Shown here piece after piece: positions 35,030 through 45,076 of a stretch of DNA of 64,000 nucleotides. The position numbers and the translations under genes are program-made. Positions within the stretch are counted from its first letter, which is position 1. Each line of letters opens with the position of its first letter. The notes under the pieces were generated by a model that was not told the origin of the DNA, searched no databases, and saw nothing but the letters and a program-made list of their open reading frames with translations. Source of the DNA: GM7GCV1 sp965221105 (GTDB lineage Bacteria; Pseudomonadota; Gammaproteobacteria; Pseudomonadales; GM7GCV1); contig OZ244871.1 of the NCBI GenBank assembly GCA_965221105.1, positions 2,666,001-2,730,000 on the forward strand, in the 5' to 3' direction.

Positions 35030-37957
35030 TTACAGCCTGATCAGCTCCATATCGAGCTCACCAGCATCAGTTTCTCGCTGGCTCCCGGTGAGCACAGCGA
35101 CATGGGCGCGATCGGGTTGCAGATAGGTTTCTGCAACCCTTTTCAAGTCGTTCATCTGCACATTGAGGACGGCGTCCCGAAAGGCCTTCTTCACTGTAGC
35201 TGTTCTGCCAAACAGATCGCCGTGATAGGCCTGCCGGGCTTCCCCAGCTGGTGACCCAGGTTTGTCCAGGGATGCAATGACCCCCAGTATCGCCTCTTCA
35301 AGCATGCGTGCGTCTTGCTTTTCCTCGAGAACCCACTGGATGGCGCGGTCGAAATCTTCCAGGGTTTCCTGCAGACGCGGGTCGCGATATGAGAACAGCC
35401 GAAAAGCTCCATTGAGACTGTCCTGGGTCGCGCCACCACCATAAGCACCGCCCCGCTCGCGAATCGCTGTATGCAAAAATCCATTGCGCATAAACCCGCC
35501 CAGTACAGTGAGCGGAGCGGCATCCGGGTGAGCGGTCGGCACTGTCGCAAACGCTTTGGCACAGTAGCTGACTTGTGCATTGGCAATCCAGAGTTCACGC
35601 ACCGGATCTGGTGGAACCTCTGGCAATGTGATGGCCTCGGGGGCTGTCTCACGCGCGTGCTGATGTGCTGCGCTCATGGCTTCGATGATTCCAGCCTGGT
35701 AGTCTGGCAGTTCCTGACGTTCACCAATAACCAGAAACTCCCGTGGCATTGCGGCAACTCGTCGATGCAGCTGTTCAAGCCGCCCGAGCACATGGTCCAG
35801 CTGTGCGTCTTGAACCAGGCTGTCGTCAAGCTCTTTCAGGTTGCGAATGCCGAGCAGGCCACTCGTACGGTGAGTCAATGCCGCGGCTGGTGCACAGTTT
35901 TGCGATGCGGCCACCATTGCCAGCATATGCCCGTTGCCGGTGACCTGGTTTTCGGATTGGGCTCTGGCTTGGGACACCAGTTCCCGAACCCGTGATCCCT
36001 CGTCCAGGCGCAGGTCATCCAGAGTACTGTGCAGGAGTTCTGAAAGCGCGGCTTGATTGGCTTTCAGAGCCTTGCCACTTAGAATAATCCTGCCGCCTGC
36101 GTCAAACTGATTGTCAGGCTGGGGCTGTATCCGCATGGAGCAGTGAATGCCGCCCGATACAGCAGTTTGCCATTGCTGAACATCGAGATAGGATTTGTCT
36201 GCCAGTCCCAGTTCAGTCCAGACGTAAGTGAGCAGGGGGAGCAGTTCAATGTCCCCAGGTTTGAGAGAAGGGAGTTCACAGACGACTTCCTGATAGACAA
36301 GCCCATTGGTTCCGGCCGCATATGAGATGATGGCGTGTGGATCATCGAGACGGATGTGTGCCTGAGGGTATTGAATCTCTGTGGCCACGTCCTCCAGGCC
36401 AACTTTGGGGAGCAGATCAGGATCGTCTTGCAGCGCCTGACGCGCCTTGAGAGCGAGAGCCTGATCGATAACCTGTTGCGCCTCATCAGTACTCAGCTGT
36501 GTTCGTATCTGATCCAGACGCCGGCGTTCGTCTGCCTGCATGTGCCTGCCCAACTCTGGATCGGGTTGCAGCGTCAGGCGCACCCTGTGGGGGTTGTCAA
36601 CAAGGAGGTTCTGACACAGCCTCTGCACAAAACCCGGTTCGCGGATTTCGTGCCTGAGTTCGGCGATGACTGGTTCCAGATCCAGAAGGGCCAACGGATC
36701 TCCACGGTGGGTCGCGCTGTTCAGCGCAGACAGGATCAACTGCAGGCCAAAGGGATATGTATCACCGGAGATTTCACGCTGTTGAAGTTCAAGCTGGTGC
36801 AGACAGGCCTCCATGTGCTCCAGGGGAACCCCCTGGGCAGCTACCCTGCCGAGGGTATCCATAATCAGCTGTTCGACGGCCTCTGCAGCGCCTTCGGGAC
36901 ACCCTTCGAGCCCGCACACAAAGCACATTTCGCGCTGCGAATCGTCCAGCCCGCAGAGAGGCGAGGGTGCCCGCCCCAGGTCTGTGGTTTCCAGCGCCTG
37001 TTGCAGAGGAGATGCGCTGTTTTCCAAAAGGATGGATGTCAGCAAATGTGCGTGCATGGCCTGCTTCAGATCGGTGCTTTCCCCCAGCAGCCAGCCCATC
37101 ACCACATGGGTCTTGTCAATACCATCTTCGTCTTCAGGTATCGCATAGTGCTCGACGGCGCTCTTGGGTGCGCGATAGCGCTGCTCCAGTGGTACAGCAA
37201 TCTCATGATCGAGCATTCCAAAACGGCTGAGTACCCGATCCTGGAAAACCTGTTGATGTCCAGATGCGGACATATTGCCAAAGGTCATGAATATGGCATT
37301 GGACGGGTGGTAGTGAGTTCTGTGGAAATCCAACAGTTCCTGGAAACTCAGATCCGGAATGACCCTGGGATCGCCGCCACTGTTGTAGTGATAGGTCGTC
37401 GAGGGATACAGGTGCTCGCACAGGTTATGCCACAAGAGTGATGTCGCAGAACTCATGGCACCCTTCATCTCGTTGAAGACCACACCCTTGAACTCCAGCG
37501 AACTGTCCGGGTTCTCGATTTCTGAAAATTCAAGACGGTGCCCCTCCTGGGCAAAATCAAGCGGGTCCAGCCTGGGGAAAAAAACAGCATCGAGGTAGAC
37601 ATCGAGCAGATTGCTGAAGTCCCTGGAGTTTTGGCTGGCGAAGGGATAGGCGGTCCAGTCCGAACTGGTAAATGCATTCATGAAGGTGTTGAGCGACCGA
37701 CGTATCATCATGAAAAACGGGTCGCGAACCGGATACTTTTCGCTGCCACACAAGGCTGTGTGCTCCAGAATATGCGCAACGCCACGCGAATCTTCAGGTA
37801 CAGTTCTCAATGCAACGAGAAAGACATTTTCGGTGTTATCCGCAGAAATATGAATATGCTGAGCACCCGTTGCCCGGTGCCGGTACTCCTCGACATCGAG
37901 GCTCAGGGAGCCAATAGAGCGGGTACGAATATGTTCAAAAGACTGAATAGTGTTCAC
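35030..37957 (-). CDS. M16C zinc metallopeptidase (presequence-protease-like)
   Basis: A large insulinase-family peptidase of 975 residues from the GTG at 37957. A longer frame reaches 38104, but its extra part has no family likeness. The inverted zinc motif is HILEH at 62-66, followed by ALCGSEKYPVRDPFFMM and MNAFTSSDWTAYPFAS. The M16C-specific middle and C-terminal parts include RERGGAYGGGATQDSLNG. Relatives degrade free peptides such as organelle presequences; here a cytoplasmic oligopeptidase is likely. Confidence 0.93.
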   Translation of the reverse strand: MNTIQSFEHIRTRSIGSLSLDVEEYRHRATGAQHIHISADNTENVFLVALRTVPEDSRGVAHILEHTALCGSEKYPVRDPFFMMIRRSLNTFMNAFTSSDWTAYPFASQNSRDFSNLLDVYLDAVFFPRLDPLDFAQEGHRLEFSEIENPDSSLEFKGVVFNEMKGAMSSATSLLWHNLCEHLYPSTTYHYNSGGDPRVIPDLSFQELLDFHRTHYHPSNAIFMTFGNMSASGHQQVFQDRVLSRFGMLDHEIAVPLEQRYRAPKSAVEHYAIPEDEDGIDKTHVVMGWLLGESTDLKQAMHAHLLTSILLENSASPLQQALETTDLGRAPSPLCGLDDSQREMCFVCGLEGCPEGAAEAVEQLIMDTLGRVAAQGVPLEHMEACLHQLELQQREISGDTYPFGLQLILSALNSATHRGDPLALLDLEPVIAELRHEIREPGFVQRLCQNLLVDNPHRVRLTLQPDPELGRHMQADERRRLDQIRTQLSTDEAQQVIDQALALKARQALQDDPDLLPKVGLEDVATEIQYPQAHIRLDDPHAIISYAAGTNGLVYQEVVCELPSLKPGDIELLPLLTYVWTELGLADKSYLDVQQWQTAVSGGIHCSMRIQPQPDNQFDAGGRIILSGKALKANQAALSELLHSTLDDLRLDEGSRVRELVSQARAQSENQVTGNGHMLAMVAASQNCAPAAALTHRTSGLLGIRNLKELDDSLVQDAQLDHVLGRLEQLHRRVAAMPREFLVIGERQELPDYQAGIIEAMSAAHQHARETAPEAITLPEVPPDPVRELWIANAQVSYCAKAFATVPTAHPDAAPLTVLGGFMRNGFLHTAIRERGGAYGGGATQDSLNGAFRLFSYRDPRLQETLEDFDRAIQWVLEEKQDARMLEEAILGVIASLDKPGSPAGEARQAYHGDLFGRTATVKKAFRDAVLNVQMNDLKRVAETYLQPDRAHVAVLTGSQRETDAGELDMELIRL

Positions 37958-38128
37958 TGGCAGTGTACCTTGAAATGATGATTGAAATGTCGTCGCTGTC
38001 GGCCCTGGAGGGCGGTCATTGGAGTGCTCATGGGCCTTTCTGCCGCCACCGTGCACCAGGGCCGAGCACCATTTGAACCATGACCGCCCGGACAGGACAT
38101 GCATGCAGTGCTGGCTGTCCGGAAAAGC

Positions 38129-39697
38129 CTACGCCTTCAAAAGCCGGCGAAGAATCTTCCCGGATGGGGATTTGGGAATCTGATCGATAAACTCGACAGC
38201 GCGGACTTTCTTGAAAGGCGCAACCTTCCCGGCCAGCCAGTTCATGATGTCTTCCCCCTGGATATCCGCATCGGTGACCACAAAAGCCTTGGGGATTTCC
38301 CCTGCCTCCTCGTCCGGAAATGGTACAACAGCGACATCCGATATGTCTGGATGTGCTAACAAAGCTGCTTCCAGCTCCGCCGGTGCAACCTGGTATCCCT
38401 TGTATTTGATAAATTCCTTGAGACGATCAACGATGTAAAAGTATCCATCTTCGTCAGCATAGGCTATATCACCTGTATGCAGCCAGCCTTCTTCGTCAAT
38501 GGTGTCACTGGTCGCCTCTGCGTTGTTCAGGTACCCGAGCATCATCTGTGGCCCCCTGACCAGAAGTTCGCCTGTCTGGTTACAACCCAGGGCTGCGCCA
38601 GTTTCGGTGTCTATCAGCTGGGCTTCTGTATTGGGGATCAGAACGCCAATGGATGCCGGTTTTGATATGTCGGATAAATCCGGTGTGAAATGGGTGGCGG
38701 GGCTCATTTCTGTCATCCCATAGGCCTGCACAACCCGGCAGCTCAGTCGCCGCTGTACCTGTTCCGCGATTTCTTCGCCGAGAGGCGCAGCACCTGAACA
38801 GATGTACTCAAGGCTGTGCAGGTCATAGTTGTCAATCTCTGGTGATTTAGCCAGGAACAGGAGAATAGGCGGCACCAGATAAGCGCGTGTCACGCAGTGC
38901 TGCTCGAGCGTGTGCAAAAACAGATTGGGTTCAAACGCGCTCAGGACAATCAGTGGTGCACCCTGTGTGAGCCCAAGGTTCATGATTATGGAAGCGCCAT
39001 ATATGTGAAAAAACGGCAAGGTGGCAATGACCCTGTCGCTTGAGCACGGTAGAGAGGTATCTTTCTGCTCGGCAAGAATGGCGTTGTGAGAGACTAGATT
39101 TGCATGGCTGAGCATCACGCCCTTGGACAAGCCTGTGGTGCCGCTTGAGAAGGGCAGGACCGCGAGGTCTGCCGGCTCGATGGACACAGCCTGAAAGCTG
39201 GCACTATCAACCTGTTCGAGATATTCGGCAAGAGGCGTGACATTGTCCCCGCCTGATACCGTATCGTCCAGAAGGATGGTTTCGCGGACGGTTGTCGAAC
39301 TGAGACTGTGTACAACTTTAGCGTACAGTTCTGATGAGGTCAGCAGAGCAACTGCATGTGCATGATTCAACTGATGGCTCAGCTCATCGGCGGTATACAT
39401 GGGATTGACGGGAGTGACGATGCCACCAATGGCCAACACAGCCTGAAAACAGATGACAAACTCCAGACAGTTGGGTGTGTACATGGCGATAACATCGCCT
39501 TTTTCATATCCATTCTGCTGAAGGCTGGCGGCACACTGAAGAATGTGCTGTTTGAGTTCCGCGTAGGTGATAACTCTGCCGGAATGTGCATCAACGAGCG
39601 CAGGCAGATCGGCAAACTCGCCAAGTTGATCCAGAAAATAGTCTGGCCAGGCGCTTTCGGGCAGTCTGACATCCCGAGAGGGGCTCTGAAAAAGCAT
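38129..39697 (-). CDS. AMP-forming acyl-CoA/4-coumarate-CoA ligase-like enzyme
   Basis: An ANL-superfamily ligase of 522 residues that activates a carboxylic acid with ATP and joins it to CoA. The A3 motif is LPFSSGTTGLSKGVMLSHAN, A5 is QAYGMTEMSPATHF, A7 is GWLHTGDIAYADEDGYFYIV, and the A10 lysine is in PKSPSGKILRRLL. The general look is that of plant-type 4-coumarate-CoA ligases, but the substrate cannot be read. It is behind the WS/DGAT gene on the same strand with an 82-base gap, so a joint lipid role is possible. Confidence 0.92.
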   Translation of the reverse strand: MLFQSPSRDVRLPESAWPDYFLDQLGEFADLPALVDAHSGRVITYAELKQHILQCAASLQQNGYEKGDVIAMYTPNCLEFVICFQAVLAIGGIVTPVNPMYTADELSHQLNHAHAVALLTSSELYAKVVHSLSSTTVRETILLDDTVSGGDNVTPLAEYLEQVDSASFQAVSIEPADLAVLPFSSGTTGLSKGVMLSHANLVSHNAILAEQKDTSLPCSSDRVIATLPFFHIYGASIIMNLGLTQGAPLIVLSAFEPNLFLHTLEQHCVTRAYLVPPILLFLAKSPEIDNYDLHSLEYICSGAAPLGEEIAEQVQRRLSCRVVQAYGMTEMSPATHFTPDLSDISKPASIGVLIPNTEAQLIDTETGAALGCNQTGELLVRGPQMMLGYLNNAEATSDTIDEEGWLHTGDIAYADEDGYFYIVDRLKEFIKYKGYQVAPAELEAALLAHPDISDVAVVPFPDEEAGEIPKAFVVTDADIQGEDIMNWLAGKVAPFKKVRAVEFIDQIPKSPSGKILRRLLKA

Positions 39698-39779
39698 ACA
39701 GTCGTTCCTGAGAGAGATGTGGGGTGATCGACGAGGGCTACTTCGTGAAACTCATGGCTGCGCCATACAGTGCGGTACC

Positions 39780-41327
39780 TTAGGTGGCTGCAGTCTTCCT
39801 GGCCGAAATTTTCTTGGCTGAAATCTTCCGTGGCGCACTCTGTGCGGCCGACTTCCTCCGCCTCTGAAGTGCTCTTTTGGAAGCAGTGCCGGCACTGCGG
39901 CTCGGTGAGCTTTTCTTGCGCACAGATTTTCTGACCCTGATGACAGGGCCGACAGTTGCTTCATAGAGCTCTTTGAAAGAGTTTCGCATGCATTCCCCGT
40001 AGAAATCAGGGTCAGGAATCATTTCCAGACAGGAGATGGGACTGATTGCCAATTCCCCGCAATAGCTGGTGACAGTGTGAAAAATCCCTATGTTGTCTGC
40101 AGGGCAGCCCATGCCATAGGTGCGCAACATTTTGCTGCCGCAGAAGTACAGTGGTTCCTGAGGACCGGGTACATTGGTTATCACCGTGTTCAGTGGTGGA
40201 GCACCTCTTTGCAATGCCTCCATGGTGGCCACACGAACCCCGATGGACAGCAGGCTTGAAGGAAGGCCGTTAATGAATTCAGACTGCTGTCTCACCGTAT
40301 CAGCACTTCTGTACTCCTTGTGTTCTTCGATATCTTGATGAATGGCACGCAGTCGTTCCAGGGGATCCTCTATGTGACTGCACAGGGAGACATTCATGAA
40401 ATTCACGCGGTTGCCACCAAATTTGTCACTCTCCAGTCGCGTACTTATCGGCACACCGGCTGACATGGTCGTTTCAGGCAGTTCATCTTTGTCCTTGAGG
40501 TACATGCGCATCGCACCTGAACAGATTGCTATAACCACATCGTTGATAGTTGCCTTGCGAATGACATTTTTAATCGCTTTTAAATCGTCAATCCTGAATA
40601 TTTCCGACAGAAAGACCCTGTTCGCTTTGACAGGCTGGTTGAATCGGGTGTGTGCTACTTTCGGAGCCAGACGGAGTCTCTTGTCAATGCGATTCTTCCG
40701 TGCTTCGCGATGGCGTTGCCAAAAATCAACGGGTGTGCGCAGCATGTTGAGGTAGGCACGAGTGAGCAGTTCCAAAGTGCCGGGTTCTTCTTCCGGATCA
40801 AAATGGTCGCAGTAGGCTGTGTCCAAAACCGGTTTCCGGGAATGCAGCCGAAACAGCGCATCATTGGTGGACAATCCGTCAGCAGCGGAGTAATGCATTT
40901 TGAACAGCATGGCAAAGCTGCCCGCGGGGATGCCCTCAACATGATCCAGGCCCTCGATGATATATGCCTCCCAGGGCGGACGGGTCAGGTCCAGGGGCCT
41001 GGCCCAGATTCTCGCGGCGAGTATGCTGAGCTGGCGAAAATCCCCTGGTTTCGGGAGCGCGATATGGCGGACATGGTACTCCAGGTCGAATTTGCCGTCG
41101 TCTATCCAGTAGGGGTTGTCAACGCCAAAAGGCGTTTTCTTGAGCTTACTGCGCAGTATGGGTGTCAGAGGCAGGCGATCCCGGAATGTGGCGAGAACAT
41201 CCTTGAAGCGGAGGGTATTGCCGTCCGGATCGGTAGACTCGTAGACGCACAGCAGGCCAATATGCATGGGGTGGCGGTCATCCTCCAGAGTGATAAACAT
41301 GTTGTCTATCGTGCTCAGTTGCTTCAT
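39780..41327 (-). CDS. Wax ester synthase/diacylglycerol acyltransferase (WS/DGAT)
   Basis: An acyltransferase of 515 residues that makes wax esters or triacylglycerol from acyl-CoA. The family begins with MKQLSTIDNMFITLEDDRHP. The active site, normally HHxxxDG, reads MHYSAADG, so the first histidine is methionine while the second, catalytic one is kept. Other motifs are RPPWEAYIIEGL and NTVITNVPGPQEPLYFCG. The last about 50 residues are a Lys/Arg/Ser/Ala-rich tail with repeated RKISAKKISARK-like units, not usual for the family. Confidence 0.92.
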   Translation of the reverse strand: MKQLSTIDNMFITLEDDRHPMHIGLLCVYESTDPDGNTLRFKDVLATFRDRLPLTPILRSKLKKTPFGVDNPYWIDDGKFDLEYHVRHIALPKPGDFRQLSILAARIWARPLDLTRPPWEAYIIEGLDHVEGIPAGSFAMLFKMHYSAADGLSTNDALFRLHSRKPVLDTAYCDHFDPEEEPGTLELLTRAYLNMLRTPVDFWQRHREARKNRIDKRLRLAPKVAHTRFNQPVKANRVFLSEIFRIDDLKAIKNVIRKATINDVVIAICSGAMRMYLKDKDELPETTMSAGVPISTRLESDKFGGNRVNFMNVSLCSHIEDPLERLRAIHQDIEEHKEYRSADTVRQQSEFINGLPSSLLSIGVRVATMEALQRGAPPLNTVITNVPGPQEPLYFCGSKMLRTYGMGCPADNIGIFHTVTSYCGELAISPISCLEMIPDPDFYGECMRNSFKELYEATVGPVIRVRKSVRKKSSPSRSAGTASKRALQRRRKSAAQSAPRKISAKKISARKTAAT

Positions 41328-41459
41328 CGTTTTCTGCCTGCGTGAATAAACACCGTTCTGTCAACCAGACTCTCAAGTTTTATCTGTGTGCCAGCCGGGT
41401 GAGCGTTCGACCGCAATCAACGAGACAGCCTGCATTTCTCAGCGAATGGCTTGTGCAGA

Positions 41460-41954
41460 TCAGCTTACCCGATCCGGGTGCATTTCGTCCGACTCATACT
41501 CACCAGCGTTGTAATCCGACCTGTGGTTGCAGCATTCTCCGTAAATATCCTCATCCAGACGATGGGTCGCGCAGTGCCAGTTGCCTTCGGCATCGCGCTT
41601 GAAAGTGTCATGGCAGGTGCCGCAAAAGATGGGCTGGAATGGAAAACCAACCTCAGCGACACCCTGCACTATAGTCAGGTAGGTGCGCACTGATGCAGTG
41701 CCCGCCTCTTCATCCACCTCAATCCTCATGTTGGTTGCAAGATGTTTGGTCAGGTTTCGCTGATCAGGTCCCCAGCGCCTGTGAGCCTTCCCGGCCCACT
41801 GAGCCTGGTCGATCGCAGGCACTTCGTTCATGTTTGGAGGTGTCATGTGCATGCAATCCTTCATCAGGGTGCGGATCATCTCTTCTTCCTATTCGTTGTC
41901 GATCATCCACATGGAATCGTAAATCAGGTTTTCGATCACTCTGCAGCTGACCAT
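41460..41954 (-). pseudogene. SnoaL-like (NTF2-fold) protein with in-frame amber codon
   Basis: From the ATG at 41954 the frame reads VIENLIYDSMWMIDNE, then TAG at 41889-41891, then continues in the same frame EEEMIRTLMKDCMHMTPPNM. Further on NMRIEVDEEAGTASVRTYLT, FPFQPIFCGTCHDTF and WHCATHRLDEDIYGE follow. The whole fits SnoaL-like polyketide-cyclase or dioxygenase-beta-type proteins of about 160 residues. Only the single TAG interrupts it. A shorter protein from 41879 could still be made but would lack the first helix. Confidence 0.65.
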
Positions 41955-42149
41955 ATGCTGTGTGGCCTCTTCTGCTCTTCTGGTTTCCTGTCAATATGAC
42001 TGGTGTATGTGGCGGAAGTACTGAGCACGTATCATAGTGGAAAACACTGCACACGCAAGCACGCTGCCCCAGCCTCCCAGTTTAGGCGTGCGAACTTTCC
42101 AGGATGGTGCCATGCCCGAGCCGCACCCCGTCCCGAATACCAGCACAGT

Positions 42150-43055
42150 CTACCGTCGATGGGTTCCGGTTTCGGCGGGTGTGTCCGGGATCCCGTATAT
42201 GGGTGGAAGTTCAATGTCCATTCGGTAGAAACGGTTCCAGTTTTTGCCCGTAATCCAGAGCTCTCGGGTGAGTGGGTTCCAGGCAATGCCATTGAGTACA
42301 TGCTCCCGGTTTTCCCGTACATATGAACGGGCAATCCCTGCCAGATCAAAGGCTGCAACAGCTGTTCCGGTGAGTGGATTGATCACGAAAATCCGGGTGT
42401 CTTTCCAGCGGTTGGCTAGAATCCACCCTTCAACCCATTCAAGCTCGTTAATTCTATCTAATGCTTTACTTTTAAAAGTTACTTTAAGCTCCTGTAATAC
42501 ATTGCCTTTATCGTTGATAGCGTATATGGAATCGGAGCCGTCGGAGAGCCATAGCCGTGTGCCGTCGGAAGTCAGTCCCCATCCCTGACCTCGATATTCA
42601 AAACCCTGGGAGGGCGCGAGCATACTGCCCCTGTACGCCAGTGCCACGCCTGAAGTCCAGGTGAGCTGGTAGAGCGTATCGTTCAGTACCGCTGCTCCCT
42701 CTCCAAAGTAGGCATCGCCAAGCCTTCTCCGCACTTCGATTCTGCTGGCATCCAGGGAGTATCTGTGCATCGCAGATTTGCCGCGCAAGCCAGTGCTTTC
42801 GTACAGATGCCCCTCCCAAAACAGGAGGCCCTGAGTAAAGAGGTTATCGGGCCTGGGTTGTGCACCAACAAGTTTCAGCCTGAAGCCGGGTGCTTCCGGC
42901 AATCGGGCGGGGGAATCCTCATGCAGCTGCGGTGACGTGGTTTGGGGCAGTGCACGGTCAGGGCTGAATCCCAGAATCAAACAGGTCGCAAGTACGAGCC
43001 ATTTAGGTGACAATCGCACCGGTATCTGACACTTAAAAGCAAGGTTGTAAGGCAT
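42150..43055 (-). CDS. Glutaminyl-peptide cyclotransferase (glutamine cyclotransferase) family
   Basis: A secreted beta-propeller enzyme of about 300 residues that cyclises N-terminal glutamine to pyroglutamate. A signal peptide lies near 18-38 (WLVLATCLILGF...). Family phrases are DNLFTQGLLFWEGHLYESTG, GWGLTSDGTRLWLSDGSDSI, INELEWVEGWILANRWKD and LNGIAWNPLTRELWITGKNW. The ATG at 43055 shares the palindrome GCATGC with the ATG of the divergent DUF502 gene. A GTG about 35 bases inside may be the real start. Confidence 0.88.
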   Translation of the reverse strand: MPYNLAFKCQIPVRLSPKWLVLATCLILGFSPDRALPQTTSPQLHEDSPARLPEAPGFRLKLVGAQPRPDNLFTQGLLFWEGHLYESTGLRGKSAMHRYSLDASRIEVRRRLGDAYFGEGAAVLNDTLYQLTWTSGVALAYRGSMLAPSQGFEYRGQGWGLTSDGTRLWLSDGSDSIYAINDKGNVLQELKVTFKSKALDRINELEWVEGWILANRWKDTRIFVINPLTGTAVAAFDLAGIARSYVRENREHVLNGIAWNPLTRELWITGKNWNRFYRMDIELPPIYGIPDTPAETGTHRR

Positions 43056-43680
43056 GCACAAATTCAAATCCTATGTCGGTCTGGCTCTTTTTGGCGGACT
43101 GCTGGTTATTTTGCCATTAGCGGTGTTTATTTTGGTGGTCCGCTGGCTACTCACGACCTTTGGTCAGATTATTGAACCGGCCAGTGAGCCCATCAGTGCG
43201 CTCTTCTCGCTCCCGCCGCTGGTTTCAGACATCCTGGTGGTCGTGACCTTCCTGATGATCTGCATATGTGTTGGCCTGCTGGTTCGCACGGCCGTCGGCA
43301 ACTGGATGCATACCACGTTCGACCACTGGATGATCAAGCTCGCACCTGGCTACAAGACGATCAGGGCGATGATTCAGCAGCTTCTGGGCAGCGGAAACTC
43401 AGGTAATGCATTGCGGGGTGAAGTGGTTCTGGCGCGTATCTTCGGGCCTGATGTTCCTACCACCATGACCGGCATTGTCACCAGTAAACACGCGGATGGC
43501 ACTGTGACTGTGTATGTCCCCACAGCTCCCGTGCCCACCTCTGGCCTGACGTACCATCTGCCGGCGAAAGCCGTTCAGTATCTGGACGCAATTAGCACAG
43601 AAGAGGCAATGAGAACCATCATTGCGTGCGGTGCAGGCACTGCTGAGATGCTTGCAGGACGCGTCCTGACCAGCGACTAA
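43054..43680 (+). CDS. DUF502 family inner-membrane protein
   Basis: A protein of 208 residues of unknown role. Two hydrophobic segments at about 5-30 and 55-80 are followed by the family phrases IKLAPGYKTIRAMIQQLLG, VTSKHADGTVTVYVPTAPVP and TSGLTYHLPAKAVQYLD. The ATG is preceded by TAAGG at a good distance. It ends four bases into the convergent gene at 43677. Confidence 0.9.
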   Translation: MHKFKSYVGLALFGGLLVILPLAVFILVVRWLLTTFGQIIEPASEPISALFSLPPLVSDILVVVTFLMICICVGLLVRTAVGNWMHTTFDHWMIKLAPGYKTIRAMIQQLLGSGNSGNALRGEVVLARIFGPDVPTTMTGIVTSKHADGTVTVYVPTAPVPTSGLTYHLPAKAVQYLDAISTEEAMRTIIACGAGTAEMLAGRVLTSD

Positions 43681-44225
43681 GCGGCATTGGGCATGCCCGC
43701 CGACTGCGCCAGGAATTTCTTCAGTTCTTCCCTGAGTCCTTTCACCTCAGATGCATAGGCCGCCTGATCGGCGGATACCTCGGGCGGTGGAAGATTTTCA
43801 AGAGGCAGATAATCGGGGTGATACACCTCAGCAATGAATGCGTAGTCGAGCGTCGCATCGCCCATGTGCAGACGCAGGGCATAGATGGCCAGCGCCAGCG
43901 AATGTTCATCACTTAATCCCATCAGGCGCTGCAATCGGGTACCGGTTGCTGTGTTCTCCAGCAACTCCTGTGTCAGCTGGACTCTGTCAATTCTCCAGCC
44001 CAGGGACTTGAAGGTTTCACCGATTGAAGCGCCTTCCAGAACCTGATCGTGGCCAGCTGCCAGAGGTTCGGCAACAGGCTCAACAAAGCGGGTCATTGCC
44101 AGCGTTCGTGTGGTTTTTCTGGTCGAGGTGGTCGAATAAAGATCGGCAATACGCAGGTTCCGGTCTTGCCGGATCAGGGCAATACCGTAATTTCCGTAGC
44201 GCTCGGCAATACGTTCACTGTTCAA
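43677..44225 (-). CDS. Conserved hypothetical protein
   Basis: A cytoplasmic protein of 182 residues that I do not recognise. It has no membrane segments or signal. It begins NSERIAERYGNYGIALIRQD and contains GLSDEHSLALAIYALRLHMG and YAFIAEVYHPDYLPL. The codon use and phrasing look like a genuine gene. It stands 130 bases behind the DUF3108 gene on the same strand, perhaps in the purM-purN-DUF3108 transcription unit. Confidence 0.7.
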   Translation of the reverse strand: MNSERIAERYGNYGIALIRQDRNLRIADLYSTTSTRKTTRTLAMTRFVEPVAEPLAAGHDQVLEGASIGETFKSLGWRIDRVQLTQELLENTATGTRLQRLMGLSDEHSLALAIYALRLHMGDATLDYAFIAEVYHPDYLPLENLPPPEVSADQAAYASEVKGLREELKKFLAQSAGMPNAA

Positions 44226-44356
44226 CTAATGATTCACCGTGTCAGAAATGGGCGAAAGCTCTGTAGCGGCGGGAATAATAACACTTGCAACGGTACTTCT
44301 GAAAATCTGCTCCCTCGGGGCAGTACTGCCGTTCGGATATCCCGCCCTGGGGCTGC

Positions 44357-45076
44357 TCAGGGATAACTGAGCAGCATGCTGTAATCAGCGCCGTCTTCGT
44401 CGTGGTGCTGGATTTTGACCAGTTCATAACCGAGTTCGGGGGCGAGCCAGATGATGGTTTCCTTTTCCTCCTTGTCATCAACCCGACGATATTCCAGAGT
44501 GTGCAACTCGGAATCACCAATGCGCAGCACCTCGGTATCCACGAGCTCAAATTGGTACGTTTTGAGCCGCCCGCGACTGACGAACCTGTAACTGACACTC
44601 TCCAGACCCGCTTGTGCATCCCCAGGTATCAGCAATTGGTAGAGTAATCGATCCAGAGTTCGGGGTTCGAGTTCGGCTTCACGCACATCTTCATTCCGCT
44701 GCCAGGTTGCTCTTCCCGCCTCCCAGTCAAACCGGGTTATCTCGGATCTGTTGACACCGAGCAGACTGCTACTGAAATGATGCTCCAAAGGTATAGGATA
44801 TCCCTGCTCGTTCAGCCGAAAGCGGCTTGTTTCCTGATACCCGGCAATCACATTCTGCGCAATCATCCGCAGTTCCCAGGTCTCGTCGTCAAGTTTGACC
44901 AGTGAGCGCTCCGCCTTGACCCCCAGACCGGCAAAAGTGCTGGAATAGGTGTGGCTAAAGGGTTCCAGCGCCAGGCACATCCAGGCTGTCAGGAGCATGC
45001 ATGCAGCAAGGAGTGATCTGCAGATCGGAATCGACCTCCGGGCTGTGCCACATACAGCCATACGAAGCCTAAACAT
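44357..45076 (-). CDS. DUF3108 family envelope protein
   Basis: A periplasmic or envelope protein of 239 residues with an N-terminal signal segment (about 18-37, SLLAACMLLTAWMCLALEPF). Family phrases are WELRMIAQNVIAGYQETSRF and YQLLIPGDAQAGLESVSYRF. Downstream of purN in Pseudomonas-like genomes DUF3108 genes are usual. The ATG at 45076 overlaps the purN stop by eight bases; a longer frame to 45127 would lie wholly in purN. Confidence 0.88.
   Translation of the reverse strand: MFRLRMAVCGTARRSIPICRSLLAACMLLTAWMCLALEPFSHTYSSTFAGLGVKAERSLVKLDDETWELRMIAQNVIAGYQETSRFRLNEQGYPIPLEHHFSSSLLGVNRSEITRFDWEAGRATWQRNEDVREAELEPRTLDRLLYQLLIPGDAQAGLESVSYRFVSRGRLKTYQFELVDTEVLRIGDSELHTLEYRRVDDKEEKETIIWLAPELGYELVKIQHHDEDGADYSMLLSYP

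Noticed and set aside
36335..37441. Plus-strand frame of 368 codons across the M16C peptidase gene
   Set aside because: The peptidase on the other strand has the HILEH motif and proper family length. The frame is open by chance in a G+C-rich gene.
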